Origin: Baffinella frigidus
Lineage: Eukaryota > Cryptophyceae > Cryptomonadales > Baffinellaceae
NCBI GenBank assembly: GCA_026770585.1
Contig: MU646309.1
Location: 1,276,202 to 1,300,949 of the forward strand
Direction: 5' to 3'
Length of the DNA stretch: 24,748 nucleotides
The position numbers and the translations under genes were made by a program. Below, in pieces: positions 1 through 6,886 of the stretch. How positions within the stretch are numbered: position 1 is the stretch's first letter; each line of letters starts with the position of its first letter. The notes below the pieces were generated by a model. It did not search any database, had not been told where the DNA came from, and saw nothing but the letters and a program-made list of their open reading frames with translations.

Positions 1-2
1 GC

Positions 3-87
3 GGCAGCGCCCCCCACCCCGTCCTCATCCTCGCTCTCAACCACGACAACGTCGTCGTCTCCGCATCCGAGACTGCCCCCCGCGCAG
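3..87 (+). CDS. possible partial exon at window edge
   Basis: An open stretch reads about 28 codons in one frame (…HPVLILALNHDNVVVSASE…) with mostly G or C in third positions, then meets GTGGGT at 88, a plausible 5' splice site. The hydrophobic run followed by polar residues looks protein-like but matches no family I recognise. The other two frames give low-complexity Pro/Ser/Thr peptides. If real, the gene enters from the left edge. No next exon is visible before the convergent SRAP gene ends at 505, so this is tentative. Confidence 0.3.
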
Positions 88-504
88 GTGGGTGTGCTGG
101 CAGGGGCGTGGGGCCTCGCCTCCTTCGCTGCACCTCCCCCGCCCCAGCATGCACCCGGCGGAGCTGGTAGGAGGGAGGGTGGTGCGGGGGGGGGGGGTTG
201 CGGGGAGACGGAGGCGGCGCAAGAGGGTGGGATTGTTGGGGTGGTTGTGGGGGAGGGTGGGATGGGGAGGGGACGTTTGGAGGGGGTTGGTTGTGGGCTG
301 ATGGTTGATGGTTGGCTGGCGGAGGAGGGAGAGAGGAAGCGTCCGATCCCTGAGGATGGGGGATGGGGTTGATGCCCAGGTGAGACGATGCGATACACCA
401 TACACCCTGAATCCTCAACCCGCAACCCTCAGCCCGCAGCCCGCAACCCGCAACCCGCAACTCTCAACCCTCAGCCCTAAATCCTTGAATACATCTGCTG
501 TGTG
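88..504. other. gene-free stretch, G-rich then C-rich heptamer array
   Basis: About 88-370 is G-rich low-complexity sequence with no convincing exon. About 398-485 is a degenerate array of seven-base units of the CAACCCG / CAACCCT kind. I see no gene here. The region lies between the possible exon at the left edge and the 3' end of the minus-strand SRAP gene. Confidence 0.6.
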
Positions 505-702
505 CTACCTTCGCTCTTTCGGAAAGCTCATACTTTTCTTGAGGTTCTGAGCCCGGTATTCCTCGAGACCGAGAAGACATGCCCGAAGGTATGAGCTTTT
601 CGAGTGCAGGTTACCTTTCTGGAGGTTATGAGCGCGGTACTCCTCGAGACTGAGAAGACATTCCCGGACGTTGTTCTTTACGTTGTTCACCACTGGTCCC
701 AC
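505..702 (-). CDS. HMCES: SRAP gene terminal exon 9 with internal tandem duplication
   Basis: Acceptor AAACAG, phase 0, begins VGPVVNNVKNNVRECLLSL, like human HMCES VVNNSRNNTPECL. The frame runs to a stop at 505. An 81-base in-frame duplication repeats CLLSLEEYRAHNLQK as CLLGLEEYRAQNLKK. A possible donor (GTAACC at 614) lies between the copies, so the tail might be spliced differently. Confidence 0.75.
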   Translation of the reverse strand: MGPVVNNVKNNVRECLLSLEEYRAHNLQKGNLHSKSSYLRACLLGLEEYRAQNLKKSMSFPKERR

Positions 703-3700
703 CTGTTTGGGGTTGAGGGATGAGGGTTGAGGGTGTGGGATTTAGGGTTTAGGATTTTGGGGTCAGAGTTTAGATTGTAGGGTTTAGGGTTTAAGGTTTA
801 GGATTTAGGGTTTAGGGTTTAGGGTTTAGGCGGTTTAGGGCTTAGGGTTCAGGGTTTGGGGTTTGGGGGTTTGGGTTTAGGGTTCAGGGTTTTGGGTTCA
901 GGGTTAAGGGTTTAGGGTTTAGGGTTCAGGGTTCAGGGTTCAGGGTTCAGGGTTCAGGGTTCAGGGTTCGGGGTTCAGGGTTTAGGGTGTACGCACCTCG
1001 TAAAAGTCGAGCTCGCCCTTGAACGGTCGCAGAAGCGAGTTGACTGAACGCGAGGAGAAATCCCCCTCCAGCCACTGCGGTACCTCTGCGCACAAAGATA
1101 CAAGATTCATAACCTGACATGCACGGGGGGAGGGGGGCAAGGCTCCATCATAGACTTTGGGGGGGAGAAGAGTTCAGTCGGCCAGCTGGATTGAAGAGAC
1201 TGCTGTTGACCAACCGCATCTTTCCCTAGTGTCAACCCTGTTCGGCGCAGTCTCCGTCCAGCAACAAAACCTGCCCGATGCAGGCAGCAGTCGCGGAACC
1301 CTCCTGCCGGAGACGAGAGCACACGGTTGGAACTCCGCTGGAACTCCAAGTGCAGCAGGGACACCCACTCCGGGGAAACCCTGGAGTCTAGCTCTGCCGC
1401 GGCTGCAACTTCAAGTGCCGCACGGAGGCTCGATGTGGAAGGAGTTCTCGCTCTGGCACATGTCCGCGGTTAAACATGCCACCCGGCACCCTAAACTCCA
1501 ACCCCTATACCCCAAACCCCAAATCCAGAGCCCTAAACCCAAAACCCAAAACCCTAAACTCCACACACTCCTGGAATCCCCCGGAGTGAGACCGTGGCGC
1601 TCGAGGATGCAGGGGAGGCGATCGTGCAGCCATGAAAGGGTGTTGTTCGACTCGGTGGTGATCACCGTGCAACTTTGCACCGCCTCGCCGCTCGGGGCCG
1701 TCCACCTGATTCAATCGGGGTGGGCATTATATATTAAAAATTAATAGGGGTGAGCATTGCATTTTCAAACACTCTCCGCCCGTAGGGAATTGGAGAAGAG
1801 AGCCTGGCTCGCGGCGCCAATTAAATTCATTGACTACGCCCTGAAGAAAAAGCTCCAAATTGCAATGGGCGTGAGTTTTTGAATTGCATCCTCGTGAGGT
1901 TGAGTTTCTTACGCTGAGGGTCACAGGCCCGAGGCTGGTGCGTAACAACATTGTTTTCTAGGTAAGAAACCCTTCCTGGGTTCGATGCTGTCAGAGTGTG
2001 GGACACGGGGAGATGAGGCTCCATGTGCGCAGTGCAAGGGCGAAACAATATCCATGTGTTGATTGGCGCACACGTTGATATTGTAGCTTTCGGGTGGATT
2101 TTCTGAGGTCGGGAATTGGGTTTTTTGAGGTCGGGTATGCCCGATGCAAAATCCAAGCCTTCCCGAAATCTACAATAGCAGATCGGCCGTGGCTGGTGCC
2201 GAGAGAAACGTTCATGTGGTGATTGGCTCACACGTTGCTAGCAAATAAACTGTGTCTGGTGCTGACCCAACTCAAGGCCCGGGACTAATAAAGAAGAAGA
2301 AGAAGTCTGGTGCCGAGAGAACCTGTCCCAGAGGCCCGCCATGATGAACAACGTTCGTGTGTGGTGGTTCGCGTACACCTGGCTAGCAAACAGACCGTGC
2401 CTGGTGCCGTCCACAATCGTGTGGTCGTAAGGCTACCCAGCCCTTTCAAAATGGCAGGGCAAGAGAGAACCTGTCCCAGAGGCCCGCCATGATGAGCGGC
2501 CCCGCGCCCTCCTTCCGCCGGATGAACCTGCTCGCTCTACAAGAGTCAGGGCCACAATTGAATCAACCTCAGCGTAAACCCAATACACCCTATGACTCAC
2601 GCTATGAACCCCAAAACCTGAACTCTAACAGCCGGATGAACCTGCTCGCGATCTGGAAGAGTCAGAGTCGCAACTGAATCAACCCCAGCGAATACCCAGT
2701 ACACCCTACGCCTCAAGCACTGAACCGTAGCCGTCCGCCTGATAAACCTGCCCACACTCTCGAGCGTCAGAGTCAACACCACCGCTTTCCGGTCCTCAGC
2801 TGCGAGAACCTGTTTCGATAAACCTGAGCGTCAACTGGGAGCAATCAGTTGAGGGTCTAAAAGACATTAAAAAGGTCTGTCGGCAGCTCGCGTTGCGGGG
2901 CGAGGCAGCGGGAGGGTGTGGTAGGGTTTAGGGTTTAAGATTTAGGGTTTAGGGTTTATGGTTTATGGTTTAGGGTTTAGGGTTTAGGGTGTAGGGTTTA
3001 GGGTTTAGGGTTAAGGGTGTAGAGTTCAGGGTTTAGGGGTCAGGGTGTAAGGTTTGAGACCAGATGTTATGTCTATGTCTAGTTGGGCTCACCAATTTGG
3101 TGAACTCGGGCTCTTTCCCGCTCCAAAGTTGACGTTTTTTTACCGCAGTTCCAGCACGTCAACTTGAGAAAACTCAGTCAACCGGATTAAGGCAGACCTA
3201 GTCTTCGTGGACCGCTCGCGTATGCACCACCAGCCCTCCAAAATCAAGTGTTTTGACCGTTGGACACACGCCTGATTTGTACCAGGGCGCCCCCCCACAC
3301 ACCGGACTGCGAAAGGATTTCTGAACCTCAGGGGTGTTTGGTGCCCGTGTCATCCTTGAACTCAAAGAAGCCATCGATCACCACCACACACCAGGTTGCA
3401 TTTGAGGTGGCGGGAGTGGACATGCCCCCGCTCTGCCGCAACCTTCACGTAACTCTCTCTCTCCCCATATCGCTCCATCTCTCTCTCCCTCTCTCTCTCT
3501 CTCTGAAAACCGCTCTATCGTCGGAGATGGCACTGAGGGCGTGACCATCCGAAAACAGGTGGCGTTGGATGCAGAGCTCGGGGGAGAGACCAGGGGTGTT
3601 TGGTGCCCTTGTCATCCTTGAACTCGAAGAAGCCGTCGACAACCACCACGCACCGCCGCGCGTCCAGCAGCCTCTTATGCACCTTTAAGGTTTAAGGTTT

Positions 3701-5891
3701 CAGTGTGCGTTCACACTTTAAGATTTGGAGTCGAAGATTAGCTATGCGTGTATAGGTATGAGGTTTTGAGGAGCAAGGCTGCCAGAAGAAGCCGTCGACC
3801 ACCACCACGCACCGCCGGGGTCTCTAGCTCTGCCTCACTCGGACCGCGCATCCAGCAGCCGCTTGTGCACCTGCCGTGTACGTACATTACATCTTTGTGT
3901 AAGGGTGGCCAAACTACGGCATTCAGTAGAGTGTCACGGTATGCAATACGGTAGGGGGGTACAGAATGCCGGAATTATGGTGGCGCCGGAATTAGGTCTC
4001 CCACCCTTACATTGCGTGTGCGTGCAATGTCGTCTGAACCCTCAACTGAGGGCTCTGAGTTGAAGCACAGGGGGGACCCTGGCTCTGTTTCTGTCTGTCG
4101 ATCTGGGCTCGCCGATTGGCTCTTTCCCACTCCAAAGTTGACGGATGTGTACAGCACACCCAGCATGTCAACTTAGGAACAGTGAGGCAACCCGAGCGAG
4201 GCAGAGCTAGATGTTGCCTCAGGGAATGGCCCAGGGCTCGGATGTCGGGAACCCCCGTTTCTTTACGCAAAGAAAACCCTTCTAGCTCTGCCTCAGTCGG
4301 GTTGTCCGACCATGCTCAAGTTGACTTGCTGGAGCTGTGGTACCAATCCGTGACGCAAGGGGAAGGGGACTCACCCGGAGGAAGTTGTCGTTGCGCCCGT
4401 CGCAATGTCGTTTGGGCGCTAGAGCCCTGCGTCTTCACCTATCTCTCCCCCTAGCGTCAAGCCGACGTGTACCAACTGAATAAACTTCGATTTCCCCCCG
4501 TTTGCGCCCCTAGCGGAGGGTTCTGAGTTGCAGCACAGGGACAGGCAGAGGGATTTGAACAGTTTAATAGTGACGCAACCCAGGGTGAGTTTTGTGAAGC
4601 AACTCGTTCTTGGTATAAATCATAAAACAAATATCACTTAAAACTGAGAAAAAAAATCAAGTCCTTTTTAAACGAGGTCTCGTTTTATAATTTGTACCAG
4701 AACGAGTTGCTTTACAAAACTCACCCTGGGTTGCGTCACTATGAAGTTTGGCAAAGGGATTTGAACTGTTTGCACAGCACCCGGGCGCAAGGGGAAGGCA
4801 AGGGGTTTTGAACAGTTTCCTATGGGCAAGGGGTCTCACCCGCCGGCGGTTGTCGCTGTGCGCGCTGATCATCACGCACAGTGGGCCAACCCGAGTGAGG
4901 CAGAGCTAGCGACCCCGGCGCGCGGAGGGATGGGGAATCACCCGGAGGAGGTTGTCGCTGCGTGCGTTGATCATCATGTGCCCTTGCTTCCCCGCCTGCG
5001 CCCGCACCAGATCATGCTCTAGCTAATGATGCACAATCATGCTCTTGCTAAAAATGCACTTCCCCGCGTGCGCGCGCGCGCGAGATCAGGCACTAGCGAA
5101 TAATGCACACGCCACCTTTGCTCGCAGGTTACAAGAAACCCGCCATTTGATCGCAAGAGGTGGACACGCATTCCCCGTTACTGAGGCGTGGAGGGATGCG
5201 GCAACCGGATTGTGCAGACAGGGGTTGCAAAACACTGGGCGTGTCTGCGTTGGCGGGTCTGCGAGAAAACAGCTGCTGCTGCCCACCCGGAGGAGATGGC
5301 AAGTTGTCTGGGTGAGTCGGGAAAGCCACCTCCTGGATCGTGTCAGCCTTGACATACGACGGGATCAGCCCCCAGCGCATCGGCTCCACAACCAGCTCAT
5401 CCGCTCCCTGCATGCGGACGTCGACGCTTGAGATGTTTGCCCAGCCGCAAAAAAACGTGAGCGCAAAGTCGACCACTCGTCGACTGGGCTCGTTGCTGTT
5501 CAGGTAACCTTGCGGCGCAGCGTGGGGAGGTAGCTCCCCGGTCCGGCGTTGTACTTCGGTTGCCGCGCGAGATACTTGTCCTTGTCGTCTTCAGGGAAGA
5601 CCTGATGAGGACAGTTTGCTGTCAGTGACAGCAAACTGACGGCGAGCAGCGAAGGAGCATATAACCTTGCCTTCGAGTGGCGTGTCTCTTTTTCATAGCT
5701 GCTGCATGTTCTCAATGGCGGTGCGTTTCCCGTGGCCGGACCAACAGCCCAACCAAGCTCTGGAGAAGGGTCCCGGGGCTCACCGCGGGTCGCTGGTACG
5801 CTGGGGGAGCGCTCTCTCCCGCCACGCAGGAGCGCGAAATGGCATCTGGCGCCAGTGTGCAGGCGCAGCGCCCGCAGCTCCCTTTCCCCAT
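505..5891 (-). CDS. HMCES: SRAP-domain abasic-site protein (HMCES/YedK family), nine exons
   Basis: Exons in gene order: 5891-5784, 5601-5509, about 5425-5330, 4986-4942, 3682-3591, 2527-2471, 1705-1593, 1085-997, 702-505; about 296 residues against roughly 220 for bacterial YedK and 350 for human HMCES. Motifs in family order: CGR near the start, KYNAGPG, MRWGLIPS, INARSDN, CVVVVDGFFEF, IMAGLWD, TVITTES, WLHDRLPCIL, then a tail with VVNN…ECL like animal HMCES. The family crosslinks to abasic sites in single-stranded DNA through Cys2, with help from Asn, Glu and His; the Asn (NAR), Glu (FFEF) and His (HDR) are present. Phases match at every junction except exon 2 to 3, which is one base off. 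The Cys is at residue 6, not 2. Introns carry partial copies of at least four exons. Family identity is strong; activity is open. Confidence 0.9.
560..700 (-). repeat. 81-base in-frame tandem duplication in SRAP exon 9
   Basis: Two copies share CTCGAG…TACCG and flanking bases with about 85 percent identity by eye. The first copy is preceded by CTCAG and the second by CTCGG. Confidence 0.75.
716..990. repeat. TTTAGGG-type degenerate array in SRAP intron 8
   Basis: Heptamer units GGTTTAG and GGTTCAG fill nearly the whole intron between exons 8 and 9. On the sense (minus) strand they read CCCTAAA / CCCTGAA. Confidence 0.9.
997..1085 (-). CDS. HMCES: SRAP gene exon 8
   Basis: Acceptor GCGCAG, then EVPQWLEGDFSSRSVNSLL…ELDFYE, matching the WL… C-terminal helix of SRAP. 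It ends in phase 0 at donor GTGCGT, which opens directly into a TTTAGGG-type array (sense strand CCCTAAA). Confidence 0.8.
1086..1592 (-). other. SRAP intron 7
   Basis: No exon fits here. The stretch 1490-1565 is a C-rich array on the + strand (G-rich on the sense strand of this gene), one of the few arrays in that orientation. A 195-codon + strand frame over 1157-1744 overlaps exon 7 and the array and is not taken as a gene. Confidence 0.5.
1593..1705 (-). CDS. HMCES: SRAP gene exon 7 (HDR active-site exon)
   Basis: Thirty-seven codons with WTAPSGEAVQSCTVITTE and WLHDRLPCIL, the TIIT…H(D/H)RMPVIL block carrying the catalytic His. Acceptor AATCAG in phase 2 follows exon 6. Donor GTCTCA in phase 1 fits exon 8. 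Confidence 0.85.
1706..2470 (-). other. SRAP intron 6 with duplicated segments
   Basis: Contains three related 50-base segments near 2045-2085, 2210-2262 and 2350-2408 (core GTGGTGATTGGCTCACACG and CAAAC…TGCCTGGTGC) and a copy of the exon 6 3' half. I see no additional exon. Confidence 0.6.
2313..2348 (-). pseudogene. copy of SRAP exon 6 3' half
   Basis: Minus strand reads FIMAGLWD followed by the same GTTCTC donor as exon 6 (2471). The match covers the last ~30 coding bases and the splice site. Upstream coding sequence is missing, so it is a partial exon copy. Confidence 0.75.
2471..2527 (-). CDS. HMCES: SRAP gene exon 6
   Basis: Reads FIRRKEGAGPLIMAGLWD, matching the family's PYFI…L.MAG(I/L)(F/Y)D strand. 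Acceptor GAGCAG, donor GTTCTC, phase 2 at both ends. The 3' half is duplicated at 2313-2348, and the acceptor with the first codons is repeated near 2640 and 2745. Confidence 0.85.
2514..2800 (-). repeat. tandem copies (~105-113 bp) of SRAP exon 6 acceptor region
   Basis: The + strand motif CCGGATGAACCTGCTCG, the complement of the exon 6 acceptor and first codons, occurs at 2518 and 2632, with a weaker copy near 2736. Each is followed by related sequence (GAGTCAG…CAACT/GAATCAACC). Only the first is followed by the rest of the exon. Confidence 0.75.
2916..3055. repeat. TTTAGGG-type array in SRAP intron 5
   Basis: About 20 heptamer units of GGTTTAG with variants, C-rich on the sense strand of the gene. 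Confidence 0.9.
3060..3210. repeat. dispersed element related to 4093-4330
   Basis: Shares GGGCTC…TTGG, TCTTTCCC(G/A)CTCCAAAGTTGAC and CAGCA(C/T)GTCAACTT with the sequence at 4100-4185, and ends in a degenerate GGCAGA…CTAG. It looks like an old mobile repeat. Confidence 0.55.
3338..3395 (-). pseudogene. decayed copy of SRAP exon 5
   Basis: Minus strand reads CVVVIDGFFEFKDDTGTKHP, almost the exon 5 peptide, then TGA where exon 5 has TG plus the GTCTCT donor. Its 5' part and acceptor are not recognisable. It lies downstream of the real exon in gene order. Confidence 0.8.
3591..3682 (-). CDS. HMCES: SRAP gene exon 5 (DGFFEF active-site exon)
   Basis: Thirty codons plus two bases: VHKRLLDARR CVVVVDGFFEF KDDKGTKHP, matching the RC(V/L)V..DG(F/Y)YEW block; the Glu is the family's catalytic residue. 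Donor GTCTCT in phase 2 joins exon 6 exactly, making a Trp at the junction. Of three copies of this exon in the intron, this is the only one intact. Confidence 0.85.
3783..3870 (-). pseudogene. copy of SRAP exon 5 split by a 29-base insertion
   Basis: Minus strand begins after a good acceptor (CGGCAG) with VHKRLLDAR, then a 29-base insert containing GAGTGAGGCAGAGCTAG, then the bases for RCVVVVDGFF out of frame. The insert also occurs at 4890-4920 and matches the end of the CAGAGCTAG repeat family. Confidence 0.8.
4100..4345. repeat. foldback repeat with CTAGCTCTG / CAGAGCTAG core
   Basis: Left arm about 4155-4210 (CAGCATGTCAACTT…GAGGCAGAGCTAG) is repeated inverted at about 4280-4340 (CTAGCTCTGCCTCAGTCGGG…CAAGTTGACTTGCTGG), with about 70 bases between the arms. 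Confidence 0.6.
4362..4407 (-). pseudogene. decayed copy of SRAP exon 4
   Basis: Minus strand bases match exon 4 (…GACGGGCGCAACGACAACTT) and end at the same point with GTGAGT, a better donor than the real one. The codons for Asn-Ala-Arg are altered. Confidence 0.65.
4567..4742. mobile_element. MITE-like foldback element, ~61-base arms
   Basis: Left arm 4567-4628 (ATAGTGACGCAACCCAGGGT…) and right arm 4682-4742 are near-perfect inverted copies around an AT-rich loop. The ends fit a TA target duplication (TA before GTGACG and after CGTCAC). It has no coding capacity, and it lies in SRAP intron 4. Confidence 0.85.
4838..4884 (-). pseudogene. decayed copy of SRAP exon 4
   Basis: Minus strand reads MMISAHSDNRRR against MMINARSDNLLR of exon 4 and is followed by GTGAGA. 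The catalytic Asn is lost. It is followed within 40 bases by the 29-base CAGAGCTAG fragment. Confidence 0.75.
4942..4986 (-). CDS. HMCES: SRAP gene exon 4 (NARSD active-site exon)
   Basis: Fifteen codons, QGHMMINARSDNLLR, holding the NAR motif whose Asn helps in catalysis. It is phase 0 at both ends (acceptor GGGAAG, donor GTGATT). Two decayed copies lie further downstream in the same intron. Confidence 0.8.
5330..5425 (-). CDS. HMCES: SRAP gene exon 3 (start uncertain by one base)
   Basis: Encodes VDVRMQGADEL…MRWGLIPSYVKADTIQE, the MRWGL block of the family, then donor GTGGCT. The best acceptor (CTCAAG, ending at 5427) would start the exon at 5426, one base too early for exon 2's phase. The frame is open far upstream, so only the junction is in doubt. 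Confidence 0.75.
5509..5601 (-). CDS. HMCES: SRAP gene exon 2
   Basis: Acceptor CATCAG, then 31 codons in phase 0 containing YLARQPKYNAGPGSYLPTL, which corresponds to the RYNVAPG segment of YedK. It ends AAG before GTTACC. Reading on would hit a stop two codons later, so splicing here is required. Confidence 0.85.
5784..5891 (-). CDS. HMCES: SRAP gene exon 1
   Basis: Starts at ATG (5891) and reads MGKGSCGRCACTLAPDAI…, matching the family N terminus MCGR…L…, for 36 codons. It ends in phase 0 before a good donor GTGAGC. The usual arrangement has Met directly before the catalytic Cys. Here GKGS intervenes, and no in-frame ATG sits next to the Cys codon. Confidence 0.8.
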
Positions 5892-6102
5892 TCCGTGTCG
5901 TCGGTCCTCTGACGAAGAACAGCCGGAGGAGAGCAGGACAGCGCGCGAGACAGCAGGTCTGAAAACCCAAAAGGTCTGAATTTTAGGATTTCGTGGTCAA
6001 AATTTGACCATGAAATCCTGCGAATTCCAAAAATTTGTGGTGGGCGGCTTGAGGCTCGCGTGGACGATGTTTGAACCATGGAGGGTGCGCGCCCATGGGA
6101 CG
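5892..6102. promoter_or_regulatory. divergent interval between SRAP and GT41 genes
   Basis: Only 211 bases separate the two ATGs, pointing in opposite directions. I see no clear TATA box. A bidirectional promoter is inferred from the spacing only. Alternative GT41 start codons at 6010 and 6067 would shorten it. Confidence 0.5.
5985..6019. promoter_or_regulatory. 17-base palindrome in divergent promoter
   Basis: AGGATTTCGTGGTCAAA is followed after one base by its inverse complement with a single mismatch. It lies midway between the two starts. Related bases (ATTTCGTGG…GGTCAAAATT) recur near 24123. Confidence 0.65.
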
Positions 6103-6886
6103 ATGGGCGTGTGCGCTCTTTTTCTTTTAGTGCTGTGCGTTGCGCCTGCCGTGGTCGTCGCGGATGATTTCCAGACCATCGGCAACCAGGCCATGGGGGA
6201 TTTTCAGAAGGGGAAGTTCCAGGAGGCCTACGACGGGTTCCTGAAGCTGCAGAAGATCCAGCCGGACAACTTTGAGCTGTTCATCGCGGCGGGGCAGTCG
6301 CAGCAGTCCCTCGGCAACGCCCAGGCCGCCCTCGAACAGTACAACATGGCGGCGACGGCGCAAGGCGGGAAGGGTCCGCGCGCGTACGAGCCCTACTCCA
6401 GGATGGGCGACCTCCTGAACCAGTTCGGCGATAAAGTGCAGGCGCTGGATGCTTACAAGGAGGCTCTGCGGCTTTCTCCGAAGGAGGTGCAAGTCCTCAT
6501 CTCGCGCGGCAACCTGCACCAGTCTTCGGACGGATACTTCGAAGCTGAAAGAGATTTCGCCCAGGCTGTCAAACTAGAGCCTGGCAACGCTGCGGCCTGG
6601 AGCGGGCTCGGGGTCGCGTGGATGTATCTCGAACACGCCAACAGCACAGGGCGGCCTGTGGGGTGGGACTTCGACAGCTACGACGAGGGGTCGATCCACG
6701 CGCTGCGGAAGGTGCTCTCGATCAGCCCGGGGCAGATGACGACGCTCTCGAACCTCGTGCTCGCGGAGAACCGCGTGTGCGACTGGGGCGAGCGCGCGAA
6801 GCACCAGAAGCTCATGCGCAAGGCGCTCAAGGATGCTGTCCAGAAGAAGCACAGCTTCGCGCCGCCTTTCCACGCCTTCGAGTACG
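6103..6886 (+). CDS. GT41 gene exon 1 (signal peptide and TPRs)
   Basis: The largest exon at 784 bases. The start at 6103 is chosen because it places the hydrophobic segment at the N terminus. It encodes the TPRs and the linker VCDWGERAKHQKLM, which corresponds to CDWxDY… of OGT. It ends TAC G in phase 1 at donor GTTCAA, where the repeat array starts at once. Confidence 0.9.

Noticed and set aside
1157-1744. 195-codon plus-strand frame
   Set aside because: It overlaps the well-matched minus-strand SRAP exon 7 and a heptamer array, and has no recognisable motif.
5500-5970. Single 156-codon minus-strand frame as one exon
   Set aside because: Only its two ends match SRAP. A good donor at 5783 and acceptor at 5602 split it, and the CGR motif lies in another frame.
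6127-6873. Minus-strand frames of 64-130 codons opposite GT41 exon 1
   Set aside because: They are shadows of a GC-rich coding exon whose plus-strand TPR motifs are clear.
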